From NCBI GenBank assembly GCA_031261965.1, contig JAISIP010000077.1, forward strand, positions 1 to 36,635: a DNA stretch of 36,635 nucleotides, read 5' to 3'. Both the position numbers and the translations under genes were made by a program. Each line of letters begins with the position of its first letter. The stretch's first letter is position 1. Below the pieces are notes generated by a model that had not been told where the DNA came from, made no database searches, and saw nothing but the letters and a program-made list of their open reading frames with translations. Positions 25,044 through 33,299 of this stretch are shown here, in pieces. This DNA is from Victivallales bacterium. GTDB taxonomy: Bacteria; Verrucomicrobiota; Lentisphaeria; Victivallales; Victivallaceae.

Positions 25044-28000
25044 ATGAAAAACCTTTTACTCGCAGTACTGCTGTTTGTCGCGTTTGCACTCTTCGCGGCA
25101 GTCACCCCGGCAGAGTTAAAAACCCAGTCCGACCTCGCTACTTCGGAGAAATTTCCCAACGCCGACAGCGTTCTTTTGTTCGATTGGCAAAGCGCGACTT
25201 ATCAGACCGACGGTACCGGCGTTGAAGTCGATGATTTTTATCAAAAAATCCTGACCGAATCAGGGAGGCGCGACTTGCGCGAACTTTCGCTGCACTTCAA
25301 CGAGACCTATGAAAAACTCGAAGTCCCGTTGCTGGAAATCGTCAAGCCCGATGGCAAAATCGTCAAAATCGACACCAACGCGAATATGCGCATTGCCATT
25401 GATTCCGGGCAAACCGGAGCGAACATCTACGACCCAGCCAACAAGGTTATGTCGGTCGCCGTTCCCGGACTCGAAATCGGCGATGTCATTCACCTCGTCA
25501 CCCGGCAAACCATTCTCAAACCGCGCATTCCCAAGGTCTGGAGCAATATTTTTGTCTTGCAATCCAACACGCCGGTTCTCCACTATGAAGTTAAGATCAA
25601 CGCCCCGGAATCAATGCCGCTTGAGGCGATTCGGATCAAAGACGAAGTAAAAAACACTATCACTTTTTCCAAAAAGAAACAAGACGGACGCGTTATCTAT
25701 ACCTGGGTAGCCAAAGATGTACCGCAGATTATTCCCGAGCCGGATATGCCGCCGATGTATTTATGCGTGCAACGGTTGTTGGTCAGCACCGCAAAAGATT
25801 GGCCGGCGATTTCGCGCTGGTATTACAACTTGTGCCTCCCGCTCATTAACGCCATCACCCCGGAGATCCGGGAGAAAGTCACGGAGCTGATCAAAGATTG
25901 CAAAACCCCGGATGCCAAAATCATGGCGCTTTTTCAGTTCGTTTCGCAACAGATTCGCTATATGGGCATTACCGCCGAATCCGAAGCTCCCGGGTACGAA
26001 CCGCACGATGTATCTATGACTTTTAACCGCCGTTACGGTGTCTGCCGAGATAAGGCCGCACTACTGGTCTCAATGCTGCAACTTGCCGGGCTAAAGGCGT
26101 ATCCGGTTCTTTTTATGGCAGGATACCCCAAAGACGACGAAGTCCCCAACAATTATTTCAACCACGCAATCGTCGCGGTGGAAGACGCGCCAAATCATTA
26201 TATTCTAATGGATCCGACCTACGAAACCACCACCGAACTTCTGCCGTCAACTATGACCAACATGAGTTTCTTAGCGGCAAAACCCGATGGCGACGTGCTT
26301 CGCCGTTCCGCGCCGGTTGCCGCCGCCAAGAATCTGCTCAAAATCAAAACCGTAGCGAACGTCAATCCCGACGGGGTTCTTTCCGGACGCAGCACGCTGG
26401 ACTTCGGCGGGGTAAACGACCAGATTTACCGGGATGCTTTTTCGCGTTGGCCGAATGATTATCGTTTTCAATTTTTCGCGGCGCAACTCAAACGCGCCAT
26501 CGCCGGAGCGGAACTTGACTCATTAAAGATTTTCCCGGAAAACATTCGCGATATGAGTCTGCCCCTGTCTGCCGAGTTGAGTTTTCACGTCAACGATTTT
26601 TTACCCCAAAACAGTTCGGTTTTTCTGCTGAATTTGCCCTGTTTGGGTACGAAATTCGGCGCAGTAAATTTTGTCCTCGGCTCGGTCGGATTAAAGACGC
26701 GAAAGTTTCCGATGCAACTTTTTTCGACTTGCGCTGTTGCGGAAAATTTCAGCCTCTCTTTGCCGACCTCCTGCCAAGTACTTTCGCTGCCCGAAAATGC
26801 GATGATCAAAACCCCCGGAGTTATGGCGTTTAACCGTTCGCTTCGCCAAGAAAATTCGACCATTTACGGAGAAAACTATTTCTCGATCGATACGGTTGAC
26901 TTGTCCCCGGCGGGCTATGCTCAACTCAAACGCTCGCTGGCGAAAATTGACACCGAAGAGCGAAAAAAGCCGATTGCACAACCGAATTTTGACATCGCCG
27001 CCCAAAAAGATGCCCTTTTGGCGTTTCCCGGTGCGAACAGCATTGTCCTGCTCTCCTCGACTAAAGTGAAGTTAAACGACCAAAACAGCTGGACCCGCGT
27101 TGATCACACAGTGCGAAAAATATTGACCTACGCCGGAGTCAAAGAACATTCCGAGCTGAAAATCGCCTTTAACCCGGCATGGGAATCGGTCACAATCGAT
27201 GCCAAAATTATCGCCCCGGACGGTACGGTTAAAACGCTTTCCCCCGAAGAAGTCAACCTTATGGATGCGCCATGGGTCAGTTCCGCCCCTCGCTATCCGG
27301 CAGGGAAAATACTCGTGGCAAGCCTGCCGGGGATCGTCCCTGGGGCCACGGTTGAGATCAGTGTAAGCCGCACCTATCGCGAGCATCCGTTTTTTGGGAC
27401 AATGGCGATTTTTGCGGCGGATTATCCGATTGTCAGCAAAAGTTTCACCGTTGACGCGCCTAAAAATATGCTCATCAAACACTCCGTCGCGCCGGAAAAC
27501 GTAATTTACACCGAGCAACGCGACAACCCGGAAATTCATTACTCCTGGAGTGCGAAAAATCTTTCGCAGCAACCCGCCGAGCCGGGTCGTCCCGCGCTGT
27601 GGATATACGCGCCAACTGTGACGATTTCCGCCGGAGACTACGCCGATTTCGCCAAAAAACTTTCCGTCGCGCTAATGCGCAAAACCGAGGAGTCGCCCAA
27701 GGCAACTGCGCTGGCACGGGAACTTGCGCCGGAATCTTTATCGCTTGAAGATCGCGTCAACGCGATTCGCGCCTGGGTTGCACGTCATATTCGCGCTGCC
27801 GGCCCGGCTCTCAACGAGGCTCCGTGGAGCTGTTTTACCCCGGCAGATGTCACACTGCAATCGAACTACGGCAACTCCGCCGACCGCGCCATTTTGCTCG
27901 GCGCAATGCTAAAGGCAATCGGTATTGACTTTAAATTTGTCGCAGCGACCAATTTAGGGTCGGCAAATGCAACCATTCGTCCGCTTCAGCGAACGCCGCA

Positions 28001-28805
28001 AAATATTTTCACAAAAATACTAATTTATGTACCAACATGCGACAGCTTTTTGAACGACACCGAGGAATATGCGGCCCTGGGTGTCACCGCGGCTGAAGAG
28101 TCCATCGGCTTGACGCTCGACTCCGGGCGCCTGATGACGATTCGTCCGCCTCAGAAAAAGCAAAGTTTTCGGGAATTTCTCTATCGCGTTGCGCTTAAGT
28201 CCGATGGATCCGCCCGCATCGTGGCGACCTGCAACTATTATGGGCTTGAATATCAGACGATGCGTCGGCTGTTTGCGGAGATGACCCCGGCGGAACGCGA
28301 TCAGTATTTTGAAACACTCGCGTCCGGAATTTTTGAATCCGCCGAATTGTTCGGCAATCCGACCACCGATTTCGATAAATATCCGGGTTCGCTGCATTTT
28401 ACTCTTGATGTGCCGAATTTCGCGGCGGTTTCCGGCAAATTTCTCCAGTTTGAACTGCCGAACTTTTCGGTTCTTTCCGATTTGGTCAAAACCGCCGCGG
28501 CGAACCGCAAAACTCCGTTTTGGCGCAATCGTCCATCCGGCGTATCGGTCGAATATAGAATTGCCCTGCCGCCGAATTTCGTCGTCGCCGCCTCCGGACC
28601 GGCATTACTCAAAATCGGCGAGACCGGATCGGTCTTTTTTAGCCGGCGAATCGAAAAATATGTCGGTGTTCTTGCTATAGAATACAATCTTGCTCTCCCG
28701 GTGGAGCTAATTTCGCCGCTCGAATACGGCACGCTAATTGAGTTGCAAAAAGAACTTTCCAAACTATCCGAGTCGCGAATTATTCTTGAACAGGTGGGCA
28801 AATGA
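25044..28805 (+). CDS. Double DUF3857-transglutaminase-like protein
   Basis: A 1253-residue exported protein (signal peptide to about residue 19, LFAAVTP). It contains two tandem DUF3857 plus transglutaminase-like units. Unit 1 (about 20-430) has the intact papain-like triad: Cys334 (YGVCRDK), His374 (FNHAI) and Asp390 (LMDPTYE). Unit 2 (about 650-1000) has the same DUF3857 layout, but the cysteine position is Ser945 (YGNSADR) and the equivalents of His and Asp are not recognisable. A beta-rich C-terminal region follows. DUF3857 proteins are typical of Bacteroidetes and PVC envelopes, substrate unknown. GGGAG precedes the ATG. Its TGA overlaps the MBL gene start, making it the first gene of a five-gene operon. 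Confidence 0.9.
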   Translation: MKNLLLAVLLFVAFALFAAVTPAELKTQSDLATSEKFPNADSVLLFDWQSATYQTDGTGVEVDDFYQKILTESGRRDLRELSLHFNETYEKLEVPLLEIVKPDGKIVKIDTNANMRIAIDSGQTGANIYDPANKVMSVAVPGLEIGDVIHLVTRQTILKPRIPKVWSNIFVLQSNTPVLHYEVKINAPESMPLEAIRIKDEVKNTITFSKKKQDGRVIYTWVAKDVPQIIPEPDMPPMYLCVQRLLVSTAKDWPAISRWYYNLCLPLINAITPEIREKVTELIKDCKTPDAKIMALFQFVSQQIRYMGITAESEAPGYEPHDVSMTFNRRYGVCRDKAALLVSMLQLAGLKAYPVLFMAGYPKDDEVPNNYFNHAIVAVEDAPNHYILMDPTYETTTELLPSTMTNMSFLAAKPDGDVLRRSAPVAAAKNLLKIKTVANVNPDGVLSGRSTLDFGGVNDQIYRDAFSRWPNDYRFQFFAAQLKRAIAGAELDSLKIFPENIRDMSLPLSAELSFHVNDFLPQNSSVFLLNLPCLGTKFGAVNFVLGSVGLKTRKFPMQLFSTCAVAENFSLSLPTSCQVLSLPENAMIKTPGVMAFNRSLRQENSTIYGENYFSIDTVDLSPAGYAQLKRSLAKIDTEERKKPIAQPNFDIAAQKDALLAFPGANSIVLLSSTKVKLNDQNSWTRVDHTVRKILTYAGVKEHSELKIAFNPAWESVTIDAKIIAPDGTVKTLSPEEVNLMDAPWVSSAPRYPAGKILVASLPGIVPGATVEISVSRTYREHPFFGTMAIFAADYPIVSKSFTVDAPKNMLIKHSVAPENVIYTEQRDNPEIHYSWSAKNLSQQPAEPGRPALWIYAPTVTISAGDYADFAKKLSVALMRKTEESPKATALARELAPESLSLEDRVNAIRAWVARHIRAAGPALNEAPWSCFTPADVTLQSNYGNSADRAILLGAMLKAIGIDFKFVAATNLGSANATIRPLQRTPQNIFTKILIYVPTCDSFLNDTEEYAALGVTAAEESIGLTLDSGRLMTIRPPQKKQSFREFLYRVALKSDGSARIVATCNYYGLEYQTMRRLFAEMTPAERDQYFETLASGIFESAELFGNPTTDFDKYPGSLHFTLDVPNFAAVSGKFLQFELPNFSVLSDLVKTAAANRKTPFWRNRPSGVSVEYRIALPPNFVVAASGPALLKIGETGSVFFSRRIEKYVGVLAIEYNLALPVELISPLEYGTLIELQKELSKLSESRIILEQVGK

Positions 28806-29431
28806 GAATAGAAACCATTCCGGTTGGAGTAATACAAACCAATTGCTATTTGGTTTTGCCGAACCAAAGCACGGCTTTATATATCATCGATCCGGGCGAC
28901 GACGCCCAAGAAATCGCCAAGCTTGCCGCGCAATTTAACTACCAAAGTTGTGCGGTGCTGCTTACCCATGCTCACGTCGATCATATCGCCGCCCTTGGCG
29001 AGCTTCAGCGTCTATTGAACCCCCAATATGTCTTTTTACGCACCCCGGATCATGCGCTTTACGCGAGCAGGGACAACGCGCTGCTCCCGTGGCTGCCTCC
29101 GGCGAAAAATTTGCCCGCGATTACCGGCCGAGCAGATGAACGGGATTTTTCGGTCATTTCGTTGCCGGGGCATACCCCCGGCGGAAGCGGATTTCTGTTT
29201 CCCGGCAATCCTGCGGCGTTGTTCGTCGGCGACACCCTATTTGCCGGGTCTATCGGGCGTACCGATCTGCCCGGCGGCGATACAAAAGCTTTGCTTGACG
29301 CTATATGCTCACATTTGCTGACTTTGCCGGACGATTTGATCGTTTATCCCGGTCACGGTCCGGCGACAACCATAGGAAAAGAACGCAAAAACAACCCTTT
29401 TTTACAAGGCTTACATGATGAAAAACGGTGA
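28802..29431 (+). CDS. MBL-fold hydrolase, glyoxalase II-like
   Basis: A 209-residue metallo-beta-lactamase-fold hydrolase of the YcbL/glyoxalase II-like type. The metal motif is HAHVDH (His56, His58, Asp60, His61), followed by L-P-G-H-T-P-G-G, V-G-D-T-L-F-A-G-S-I-G-R-T-D and V-Y-P-G-H-G, which complete the binuclear site. There is no substrate-binding C-terminal helical domain of true GloB (about 250 residues), so the substrate is open. It starts inside the preceding stop (ATGA) and its end overlaps the pyrK start by 17 nt, so it is translated as part of the operon. Cytosolic. Confidence 0.92.
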   Translation: MRIETIPVGVIQTNCYLVLPNQSTALYIIDPGDDAQEIAKLAAQFNYQSCAVLLTHAHVDHIAALGELQRLLNPQYVFLRTPDHALYASRDNALLPWLPPAKNLPAITGRADERDFSVISLPGHTPGGSGFLFPGNPAALFVGDTLFAGSIGRTDLPGGDTKALLDAICSHLLTLPDDLIVYPGHGPATTIGKERKNNPFLQGLHDEKR

Positions 29432-30194
29432 AATTATCGAAAATCAACGGCTTAAAGGCGATTATTTTAAGGTTCGTTTTTATGCTCCGCAAATCTGTGA
29501 AACCGCACGGGCAGGGCAGTTTGTCCATGTTCGGATAACTCCGCGGGGCGACCGCATCTTGCGTCGCCCGTTTAGCATCTACAATTGTGAAAACGACGCA
29601 CTTGAGGTGGTCTACAAGGTTGTCGGGGGCGGCACCAAGGAACTTTCGGAACTTTCCCCCGGCAACGTCTGCAATCTGCTCGGACCGCTCGGGGTCTCGT
29701 TTTCCGACCCGCTTCCGGGCGTAATTCCGGTGCTGGTGGCGGGCGGTTACGGCGCGGCGGCGACCTATCTTTTGACCAAACAAGTCAGCCAACGCGGAAT
29801 TTTTCTGATCGGAGCGCGAAGCAAATCAGATGTCTTGCTCACCGATGAATACCAAAAAGAAAAATACGAAGTTCGCGTTGCCACCGATGACGGGTCGGAA
29901 GGACACTGCGGCTTCGTCACCGATTTAGTCGCCCAACTGCTAAAAGAAAAACCGGATGAAAAATTTTTCTTCTACGGTTGCGGGCCGCATCCCATGCTTA
30001 TGGCTCTGGCAAAACTACTCCGAGCCAACCGGCAAAAGGGCGAACTTTCCATCGATCACCTGATGTGTTGCGGCATCGGAGCGTGTTTCGCCTGCGTGGT
30101 CAAGGTCAAGGCGGACACCTTGCCGGGGTGGACCTTTGCCCGTGCCTGCGTCGATGGTCCGGTTTTCAATCTCGATTCAGTTTACGTGGAGTAA
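29415..30194 (+). CDS. pyrK: PyrK, dihydroorotate dehydrogenase electron transfer subunit
   Basis: A 259-residue iron-sulfur flavoprotein that passes electrons from class 1B dihydroorotate dehydrogenase to NAD. A ferredoxin-reductase-like FAD domain (R-R-P-F-S-I-Y near 52) and NAD domain (L-V-A-G-G-Y-G-A-A-A) precede the [2Fe-2S] motif Cys219-x4-Cys224-x2-Cys227 and Cys245, matching PyrK. Two ATGs occur in tandem at 29415 and 29418; either works. It lies just 4 nt ahead of pyrD, the usual order of the two subunits in Gram-positive and many other bacteria. Confidence 0.95.
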   Translation: MMKNGEIIENQRLKGDYFKVRFYAPQICETARAGQFVHVRITPRGDRILRRPFSIYNCENDALEVVYKVVGGGTKELSELSPGNVCNLLGPLGVSFSDPLPGVIPVLVAGGYGAAATYLLTKQVSQRGIFLIGARSKSDVLLTDEYQKEKYEVRVATDDGSEGHCGFVTDLVAQLLKEKPDEKFFFYGCGPHPMLMALAKLLRANRQKGELSIDHLMCCGIGACFACVVKVKADTLPGWTFARACVDGPVFNLDSVYVE

Positions 30195-30198
30195 CATT

Positions 30199-31119
30199 AT
30201 GGCGGATCTCACTTGCAATTTAGGAAAAATAACCTTAAAAAACCCGGTTATGACTGCCTCCGGCACTTTCGGGTACGGCTATGAGTATAACCAATACTAC
30301 GACATTTCGCAACTCGGCGCGGTGGTGGTCAAGGGCATTTGCCTGGCTCCGTCGCCGGGCAACCCGACTCCCCGCGTAGCGGAAGTTTCCGGCGGAATGC
30401 TCAACGCGATCGGGCTTCAGGGACCGGGCGTTGACGCGTTTCTTCACGGCGAACACTATCTGCCGTTTTTGCGCAGCGTTAACGCCACGGTTTTTGTGAA
30501 TATCTGGGGAAAAACCGTTGAGGAATACGGCGAGGTCGCCGCCCGCCTCGATGCCGAAAGCTCCGGCATTGCCGCGCTTGAAATCAATATATCCTGCCCC
30601 AACGTCAAAGCCGGCGGAGTTGCGTTTGGCACCAATTTAAAGTTGGCGCATGAGGTGGTTTCGCTGGTTCGTTCGCGGACGAATTTACCGATTATTACCA
30701 AACTCAGCCCCAACGTCACTTGTATTGCGGATTTCGCCCGCGCCGTGGTCGATGCCGGCAGCGATATGGTTTCGCTGATCAACACCATTCCGGGTTTGTC
30801 CATTGATATAGAAACGCGCAAATGCCGAATTGCCAACCGTACCGGCGGACTTTCCGGTCCGGCGTTAAAACCCATTGCCGTACGCATGGTCAACGAGGTT
30901 GCCCGCGCCGTGTCCATTCCGATTATCGGCATGGGCGGAATTATGACCGGCGAAGATGCAATTGAGTTCTTTTTGGCGGGGGCAAGCGCAATCGCGGTCG
31001 GAACGGCGAACTTTGTCGATCCTTATGCCGCGCCCAAAGTCATCGCCTCGATCGACGCTTATCTCGATCGCCACCGAATTCGCTCAATTGCCGAAATCGT
31101 CGGAAAATTGGAGCAATGA
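30199..31119 (+). CDS. pyrD: PyrD, dihydroorotate dehydrogenase class 1B catalytic subunit
   Basis: A 306-residue FMN enzyme that oxidises dihydroorotate to orotate, the fourth step of pyrimidine synthesis. The class 1B catalytic cysteine is Cys133 in N-I-S-C-P-N-V-K, with the N-T and G-G-I/G-A-S-A-I-A-V-G-T FMN-binding parts in the C-terminal half. The ATG at 30199 has GGAG 7 nt upstream and gives the normal length, so an upstream ATG at 30136 inside pyrK is rejected. The partner pyrK precedes it immediately. The stop overlaps the Nudix start (ATGA). Confidence 0.97.
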   Translation: MADLTCNLGKITLKNPVMTASGTFGYGYEYNQYYDISQLGAVVVKGICLAPSPGNPTPRVAEVSGGMLNAIGLQGPGVDAFLHGEHYLPFLRSVNATVFVNIWGKTVEEYGEVAARLDAESSGIAALEINISCPNVKAGGVAFGTNLKLAHEVVSLVRSRTNLPIITKLSPNVTCIADFARAVVDAGSDMVSLINTIPGLSIDIETRKCRIANRTGGLSGPALKPIAVRMVNEVARAVSIPIIGMGGIMTGEDAIEFFLAGASAIAVGTANFVDPYAAPKVIASIDAYLDRHRIRSIAEIVGKLEQ

Positions 31120-31550
31120 AAAAGGATTCCTCTAAAAAGGTTTTACACGTCGGTGCCGCCGTGATTCGTCGCGATTGCCGGGTCTTGCTTTCGACCCGGC
31201 CGGTCGAAAAGCCCCCTGCCGGGCTGGAGTTTCCGGGCGGAAAAATCGAGCCCGGCGAGAGCCTGAATTTGGCGATAAAGCGCGAATTGCGCGAGGAATT
31301 AGGTGTTGAGGTTTTGCCGTTGGACGAGATTTTTCGGATTTCGCACGAGACCGAAAACGCGATCATTCATTTGCGCTTTGTCCGGGTCGTGTTACCTCAA
31401 GACGCAATTGTAACTCCGCTTGAGGGGCAAAATTTCGGGTGGTTCGATTTGCATGAGCATATGCCTGAAGAACTGCTTAAGCCGGATCGCCCGGTGTGGG
31501 ACTTTCTGCACGAATCTCCGAACATTTGCGAAAATATTTTCCGCAATTAA
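31116..31550 (+). CDS. Nudix hydrolase, MutT-like
   Basis: A 144-residue Nudix protein. The complete box runs from Gly42 to Val64: Gly42, Glu48, Arg56-Glu57, Glu60-Glu61 and Gly63, as in 8-oxo-dGTP diphosphatases. The G-L-E-F-P-G-G-K start of the box and R-P-V-E-K-P-P-A-G-L before it are typical of MutT-type house-cleaning enzymes. It is the last gene of the operon, coupled by ATGA to pyrD. A weak 6-bp hairpin at 31565-31584 follows. Confidence 0.9.
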   Translation: MKKDSSKKVLHVGAAVIRRDCRVLLSTRPVEKPPAGLEFPGGKIEPGESLNLAIKRELREELGVEVLPLDEIFRISHETENAIIHLRFVRVVLPQDAIVTPLEGQNFGWFDLHEHMPEELLKPDRPVWDFLHESPNICENIFRN

Positions 31551-31564
31551 CACAAAAAACAATA

Positions 31565-31584
31565 AACGTAGTATCTTTTACGTT
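31565..31584. promoter_or_regulatory. Inverted repeat upstream of ECF sigma gene
   Basis: AACGTA (31565-31570) and TACGTT (31579-31584) are perfect 6-bp arms around 8 nt, between the Nudix stop and the ECF sigma start. It may be a weak terminator for the upstream operon or a regulator site. No classical ECF promoter was found. Confidence 0.25.
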
Positions 31585-31607
31585 ATAGGCTTGTGACAGG
31601 GATGTTT

Positions 31608-32180
31608 ATGGAAGAAACAAAAGTCGAATCCGGCGATGGCGAATTGATCGCCGCGTTCGTCAAAGGAGACGAAAAGGCATTTGAATTGCTCTATTGCCGT
31701 TACAAACGGCAATTGTACGGCTTTTTGAATCACCTGATCGGCAATAATCCCGACGAAGCGGATGAGGTTTTTGAAGAAACCTGGTTGCGGGTGTTGCAAA
31801 AATTGCCCAAATATCGGGACGAGGGTAAGTTTAGCGCGTGGCTGTTCAGGATCGGTCGCAATATATTTTTGGATCGGCTTCGCAAAAATCGAAATGAGTC
31901 CATTACAATTGCGCTTGATGCGGAAAACGCGCCGGTGCAACTCGGTCCGGAATCGCTGGAGCCGGATCGGGATTTTGAGCTCGGAGAGCTGGAAGAGGTT
32001 ATTGTCCGGGCGGTGGCGTGTTTGCCGCTTGAGCAGCGGGAGGTTTTTCTGTTGCGGCAACAAGATTTGGCGTTTAAAGAGATCGCCCAGATCCAGGAGT
32101 GTTCCATTAACACGGCACTGGGGCGAATGCAATATGCGATAAAGAATTTAAGGGTATCTCTAAAAACTGGTTTGAGGTAA
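31608..32180 (+). CDS. ECF-type RNA polymerase sigma factor, C-terminus rewritten by MITE
   Basis: A 190-residue extracytoplasmic-function sigma factor. Region 2 (about 8-90) contains D-E-K-A-F-E-L-L-Y, E-A-D-E-V-F-E-E-T-W and the K-F-S-A-W-L-F-R-I-G-R-N-I-F-L-D-R-L-R core-binding/-10 recognition helix. Region 4 (about 125-180) has L-P-L-E-Q-R-E-V-F-L-L-R, L-A-F-K-E-I-A and S-I-N-T-A-L-G-R-M-Q-Y-A-I-K-N-L, the -35 recognition helix. AGGG at 6 nt supports the ATG at 31608. The last residues (V-S-L-K-T-G-L-R) and the TAA are encoded by MITE copy E, so the native end has been replaced, though region 4 is complete and activity is likely kept. Confidence 0.93.
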   Translation: MEETKVESGDGELIAAFVKGDEKAFELLYCRYKRQLYGFLNHLIGNNPDEADEVFEETWLRVLQKLPKYRDEGKFSAWLFRIGRNIFLDRLRKNRNESITIALDAENAPVQLGPESLEPDRDFELGELEEVIVRAVACLPLEQREVFLLRQQDLAFKEIAQIQECSINTALGRMQYAIKNLRVSLKTGLR

Positions 32181-32317
32181 AATTTAGCAGATTCGCAATT
32201 TGAAGGGGCGATTTTGCAAGTGACGGGCTAACATAGAGTTAACCAGTCACGCGCAAGGTCACGCATACAATTGTGAGCTGCAATTTTTAGCCAAATTTCC
32301 GGTTTTTAGAGGTAGCC
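32152..32317 (+). mobile_element. MITE copy E, full length (166 bp), inserted in sigma gene 3' end
   Basis: Termini are GGGTATCTCTAAAAACTGG and CCGGTTTTTAGAGGTAGCC (three differences from the consensus). The central hairpin is GTGACGGGCTAAC / GTTAACCAGTCAC, where the GTGAC/GTCAC arms have changed together from the GTATC/GATAC of copy C. TTAA flanks both ends (32148-32151, 32318-32321). The insertion supplies the last eight sense codons and the TAA of the sigma gene, and adds 166 bp between it and the probable anti-sigma gene. Confidence 0.95.
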
Positions 32318-32361
32318 TTAAGAGCATCGATTTCAAAAATCGACTGCGGGGAAATTAAAAA

Positions 32362-32706
32362 ATGAACGATAAATTTATGCATGACGTGCCGGAAGCGATA
32401 AGTTGCAAAATCATTGCGGCGGCAAATCGCCAATCTAAGGCAATTCGTTTTCGCCGTTCGCTAAAGCATGTGGTTTTTACCTCGGCGACGGCGGCGGCGT
32501 TGCTGGTTGGTTCTGCACTGTTTTTTCTTCCCGAAATTGGTCATGATCAGTTGGCAAAGCCGACTAAGTCCATCAGCCGGGAGTTGACTATGTTAAACGA
32601 CTGGTCGGCGTTGGAACAGGAATCTTATTTTTTGAGCGTCGAGCTGTTTTCGGGCAGCCAGGTTATAAATGAATCCTCGCATTTGCCCGCGTTGGAGGAA
32701 TTATGA
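32362..32706 (+). CDS. Probable anti-sigma or sigma-associated membrane protein
   Basis: A 114-residue protein with an N-terminal cytosolic part of about 35 residues, one hydrophobic helix (about 36-56, V-F-T-S-A-T-A-A-A-L-L-V-G-S-A-L-F-F-L), and a short periplasmic tail. It follows the sigma gene and is coupled to a Spy-like gene, the layout of an anti-sigma factor, but no ZAS-type zinc motif (HxxxCxxC) is seen. GGGGA lies 10 nt before the ATG. The start is now 181 nt from the sigma stop because of MITE copy E; before the insertion they were probably close. Its stop overlaps the next start (ATGA). Confidence 0.6.
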   Translation: MNDKFMHDVPEAISCKIIAAANRQSKAIRFRRSLKHVVFTSATAAALLVGSALFFLPEIGHDQLAKPTKSISRELTMLNDWSALEQESYFLSVELFSGSQVINESSHLPALEEL

Positions 32707-33278
32707 AAAATAACAGATTTCTTTTGGTTTTGATACTTTTTGCCATTGGATTCACTGCTGTTGGTGCGGAAGTCAACTCCGTCCCCGATGCCGAAACGCA
32801 AAAGCGTAAAGAGCGTGGCTTTGATCCGTTTGTATGGCGTGCATTTTCCCGACTTACCGAGGAGCAGCGGCAAGAACTCTTGAAACTTCAAAACAGCGAC
32901 TCCGAGCAGTTCCGGCAAAAGATGCGTTCGTTGGGGGAAACTCTTCGCCGCGAAGAAGAAGCCAACTTTGCCGAGTTACGCAAATCCGTGGCGGCTTATC
33001 GCTCGTCAACGGATGATCAGGAGCGAGCAAAATTAAAGCAAAAAATAACCATGGCGGTAAAAGAGCGTTATATGCAACGGCTAAAAGACAACAAACGCCA
33101 ACTTGACGCGATGAAGCGGCGTGCCGAGTTTTTAGAAAAAGAGCTTGCTAAGCGCGAGAAAAACGCCGACCAAATTATCGATATGCGAGTTCAGTCTCTT
33201 TTAAGCGGCGAATTTCCGAAAAAGAACGGTCATTCGTTTAAAATGACGGATTCTTCCGATAAAGTAACGAAAAAATAA
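32703..33278 (+). CDS. Spy/CpxP-like periplasmic protein
   Basis: A 191-residue protein with a signal peptide ending near TAVGAEV. The mature part is long alpha-helical with R-L-T-E-E-Q-R-Q-E-L-L-K-L at the start (an LTxxQ-like motif) and a highly charged coiled-coil region from about 70 to 165, including K-Q-K-I-T-M-A-V-K-E-R-Y-M-Q-R-L. Such proteins act as periplasmic chaperones or sensors (Spy, CpxP, ZraP) that hold an envelope stress system inactive. It overlaps the upstream membrane protein gene by 4 nt. The stop TAA sits inside the stem of the terminator shared with the convergent radical SAM gene. Confidence 0.75.
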   Translation: MKNNRFLLVLILFAIGFTAVGAEVNSVPDAETQKRKERGFDPFVWRAFSRLTEEQRQELLKLQNSDSEQFRQKMRSLGETLRREEEANFAELRKSVAAYRSSTDDQERAKLKQKITMAVKERYMQRLKDNKRQLDAMKRRAEFLEKELAKREKNADQIIDMRVQSLLSGEFPKKNGHSFKMTDSSDKVTKK

Positions 33279-33299
33279 CGGATTTTTTTCCGTTATTTT
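33272..33299. terminator. Bidirectional terminator shared by two convergent genes
   Basis: A stem AAAATAACGG (33272-33281) / CCGTTATTTT (33290-33299) surrounds an 8-nt loop. The TAA of the Spy-like gene lies in the left arm and the TAA of the radical SAM gene in the right arm, so the terminator also encodes both gene ends. T/A-rich arms serve both directions. Confidence 0.75.

Noticed and set aside
30136-30198. Longer PyrD starting inside pyrK
   Set aside because: The 21 extra residues are read from the pyrK 3' end in another frame and do not resemble PyrD; ATG 30199 has GGAG and gives the family length.
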